This document shows, in pieces, positions 62,311 to 64,000 of a stretch of DNA of 64,000 nucleotides. The stretch lies in assembly GCF_001638985.1 (NCBI RefSeq), contig NW_017265137.1, positions 395,999-459,998 of the forward strand, given 5' to 3'. The translations under genes were made by a program, and so were the position numbers. How positions within the stretch are numbered: the stretch's first letter is position 1; every line of letters begins with the position of its first letter. Under the pieces are notes generated by a model, which ran no database searches, was not told the DNA's origin, and saw only the letters and a list, made by a program, of their open reading frames with translations. This DNA is from Phycomyces blakesleeanus NRRL 1555(-) (Eukaryota > Mucoromycota > Mucoromycetes > Mucorales > Phycomycetaceae).

Positions 62311-62564
62311 GAAAAGTAGATACTGTAAGAGTATTATTAATTAAAGAGCTAAAACGACAAAGAATTGTATATACTATTATTCAAATCCCTTGTAATTCAT
62401 ATTTCTGTTATGTAATTATTGGCTTATACTGTATAATTGTGTAGTGTACATGCACTTGGTATGTAAAAGTTTATGGGATTGTTAACTTCCCACGTTTATT
62501 ACCGAGAATAAACCAGAGTCTTGTCGTGGAGTCTATAATCTACTTAATTGTAGCGTGTATACCA

Positions 62565-62890
62565 TAGTAATGATGATTCTATAATAACAGGGCATAGTGT
62601 CTCATTTAGATATGCACTTAAGGTTGTTTTAGTGATTATACTTACAGACAGATGAAGCAATACTTTGGCAAAATTTATACTTTACAAAGAGAAATACCAT
62701 AAAATGATAATATCATTTTATCTTTATTAAGTAATATAATATTTCTTTTTTTTAAAGCTTATTCCTTTTGCTTTGCTTTGCTTTTAATTTAATAGTGTTT
62801 TAATACTAGAGAAAGCCAGGGTTTTAGATTTGAATGTCGAAATTACTTCTAAAAAATATTAATTTAACTTGCATTATATACATAAGTTTC
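62565..62890 (+). repeat. Dispersed repeat, copy 2
   Basis: Diverged partner of 58428-58747. TTAAGGTTGT is at 62619, followed by TTTACAAAGAGAAATACC, TAAAATGAT and the AAGCTT...TTTTGCTTTG block in the same order. It lies about 250 bp after the gag-like remnant. Confidence 0.65.
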
Positions 62891-63250
62891 AAAAAAAAAA
62901 AGATAGTGCCAATCTATAGAACAAATAAAGTCAAGTTATGTATAGATATAAATATATATAAGTTCATATTAGCTACAAACTTATCAGCTTTGTTCTATAC
63001 TATTGCCATAATTATCAATACGTATATAGATAAAAATACTATATACGTATAATGTAATACATAGTTTTCCATTGATATCAACAAGCTTACTAAGTATTTA
63101 CTGTCAATAATATATACTTGTTGGTCATTTAAAAATTGTAAAAGAAAATATCAAGAAACTGAAATATATGTCAAATCATAAGAACTTTACTTCTTTATTA
63201 CCAATTTATTAAATGACTAAATTAAAGAAAATATGTGAAAAGATAAAATA
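62891..63250. other. AT-rich spacer before the terminal repeat
   Basis: Non-coding AT-rich DNA between the second dispersed-repeat copy and the 497-bp-spaced repeats. No feature was recognised. Confidence 0.5.
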
Positions 63251-63502
63251 TCAAATTCTTAGTTCACCATTTTGCCAAAAAATATATATAGCAAAAGTGG
63301 ATCCATCCCCCTCAGGACGAAGACCTGATTTGACGGCGAAGGGGAAAAAGGAGTTAGTTACTCTCTTTACAAGAAAGAGTGATATGGAAAACAGAGGCAA
63401 GGTCAGGCAGCGCTGCACGTCAGCATACACCATTCCAAACTAACAGATGTTCTCAGAATAATACTTTCCGCACCACATTGCGCATATACACAACCAACTC
63501 GT
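63251..63502 (+). repeat. 497-bp-spaced direct repeat, unit 1
   Basis: From TCAAATTCTTAGTTCACCA to CACAACCAACTCGT this segment repeats at 63748-64000 with about a dozen or more substitutions. Both contain GTGGATCCATCCCCC and CAGGACGAAGACCTGATTTG. On the minus strand both copies keep an open frame with similar residues (KSGLRP, then GDGSTF), so a conserved coding or RNA function in a mobile element is possible. Confidence 0.85.
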
Positions 63503-63747
63503 CTGGACACTTGCGCAGGAAACTGCCAGTGAGATACGCCAATAAAGACCGTAAAGCACAGTACAAGAGATTATTCGTGCATTCTCTCTTGTAGGTCCAG
63601 AATAAAGAAACGTAAGCTTGCCTAGGAACGAAACGCCCAGAGAGTCGACACTAGCAAAATAAGTATACTTTGTACTTGCATTTTTGGTGGAACAATACTT
63701 ACCGGAAATTTTCATGTCCGAGACGGATACTTTGGCGAGAGAGAATG

Positions 63748-64000
63748 TCAAATTCTTAGTTCACCACTTTGCCAAAAAAAAAAAACAACAAAGGTGGATC
63801 CATCCCCCCCAGGACGAAGACCTGATTTGACAGCGAGGAGGAAAAAGGAGTTGGTTGCTCTCTCTCCAGGAAAGAGTGGTATGGAAAACAGAGGCAAGTT
63901 CAAGCAGCGCTGCACGTTAGCATACACCATTCCGAGCCAACGGATGTTCTCTAGATCAACGGTTTCCACACCGCATCGCACATAATCACAACCAACTCGT
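63748..64000 (+). repeat. 497-bp-spaced direct repeat, unit 2, cut by window end
   Basis: Second copy of 63251-63502; the repeat probably continues past the window. The 245-bp spacer between units (63503-63747) is G/C-richer than the region and would be part of the 497-bp unit if this is a tandem array. Confidence 0.8.

Noticed and set aside
1..64000. CRISPR arrays, bacterial operons, phage modules
   Set aside because: All confident genes are intron-containing or eukaryotic families, and the short repeats seen are microsatellites without spacers.

Overview
This is nuclear DNA of a fungus, most likely an early-diverging filamentous lineage (Mucoromycota, probably Mucorales). The evidence is spliceosomal introns with GT(A/G)AG donors in most genes, very AT-rich intergenic DNA full of (AT)n, polypyrimidine and homopolymer tracts, fungal families such as an SPX-SLC13 phosphate transporter, a PHO85-type cyclin and TRA1, and a bacterial-type Fe-S L-serine dehydratase. 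The lineage call is inference; no marker gene was compared. Genes were modelled by hand from splice sites and reading-frame continuity, and the exon phases close exactly in every multi-exon model. The one weak junction is in the LEA-2 gene.

Layout. 1-17.5 kb is the denser gene block: SPX-domain phosphate transporter (+), PDK1 kinase (+), a C2H2 zinc-finger factor (-), an RRG7-like mitochondrial nuclease-fold protein (-), a uridine/purine nucleoside phosphorylase (+), complex I subunit NDUFA9 (+) and an orphan acidic protein (-). 17.5-20.9 kb is non-coding and contains a 100-N gap flanked by two near-identical ~817-bp blocks, almost certainly an assembly artefact. 20.9-31.1 kb holds an A20/AN1 zinc-finger protein (-), a PHO85-type cyclin (+) and diphthine synthase DPH5 (+). 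31.1-37.1 kb is a gene-poor desert. 37.1-57.1 kb holds a mitochondrially targeted Fe-S serine dehydratase (-), an LEA-2 membrane protein (-) and the very large TRA1 gene (+, 19 exons, 3896 aa), the last two probably sharing a divergent promoter. 57.1-64 kb is a repeat and mobile-element graveyard: a TIR element, dispersed repeat pairs, a decayed 28S-rRNA-like segment, a gag-like zinc-knuckle remnant and a 497-bp-spaced tandem repeat reaching the window edge.

The genes are unrelated housekeeping and regulatory genes, as is normal for fungi. Loose themes are nutrient signalling (SPX transporter, PHO85-type cyclin, PDK1, TRA1 as a transcription co-activator scaffold) and mitochondria (NDUFA9, RRG7-like, serine dehydratase). 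No operon, gene cluster or CRISPR array is present. The items most worth a second look are the serine dehydratase, the rRNA-like relic, the TIR element whose internal hairpin is preserved between two diverged copies, the stopless in-frame intron in TRA1, and the false duplication at the gap.
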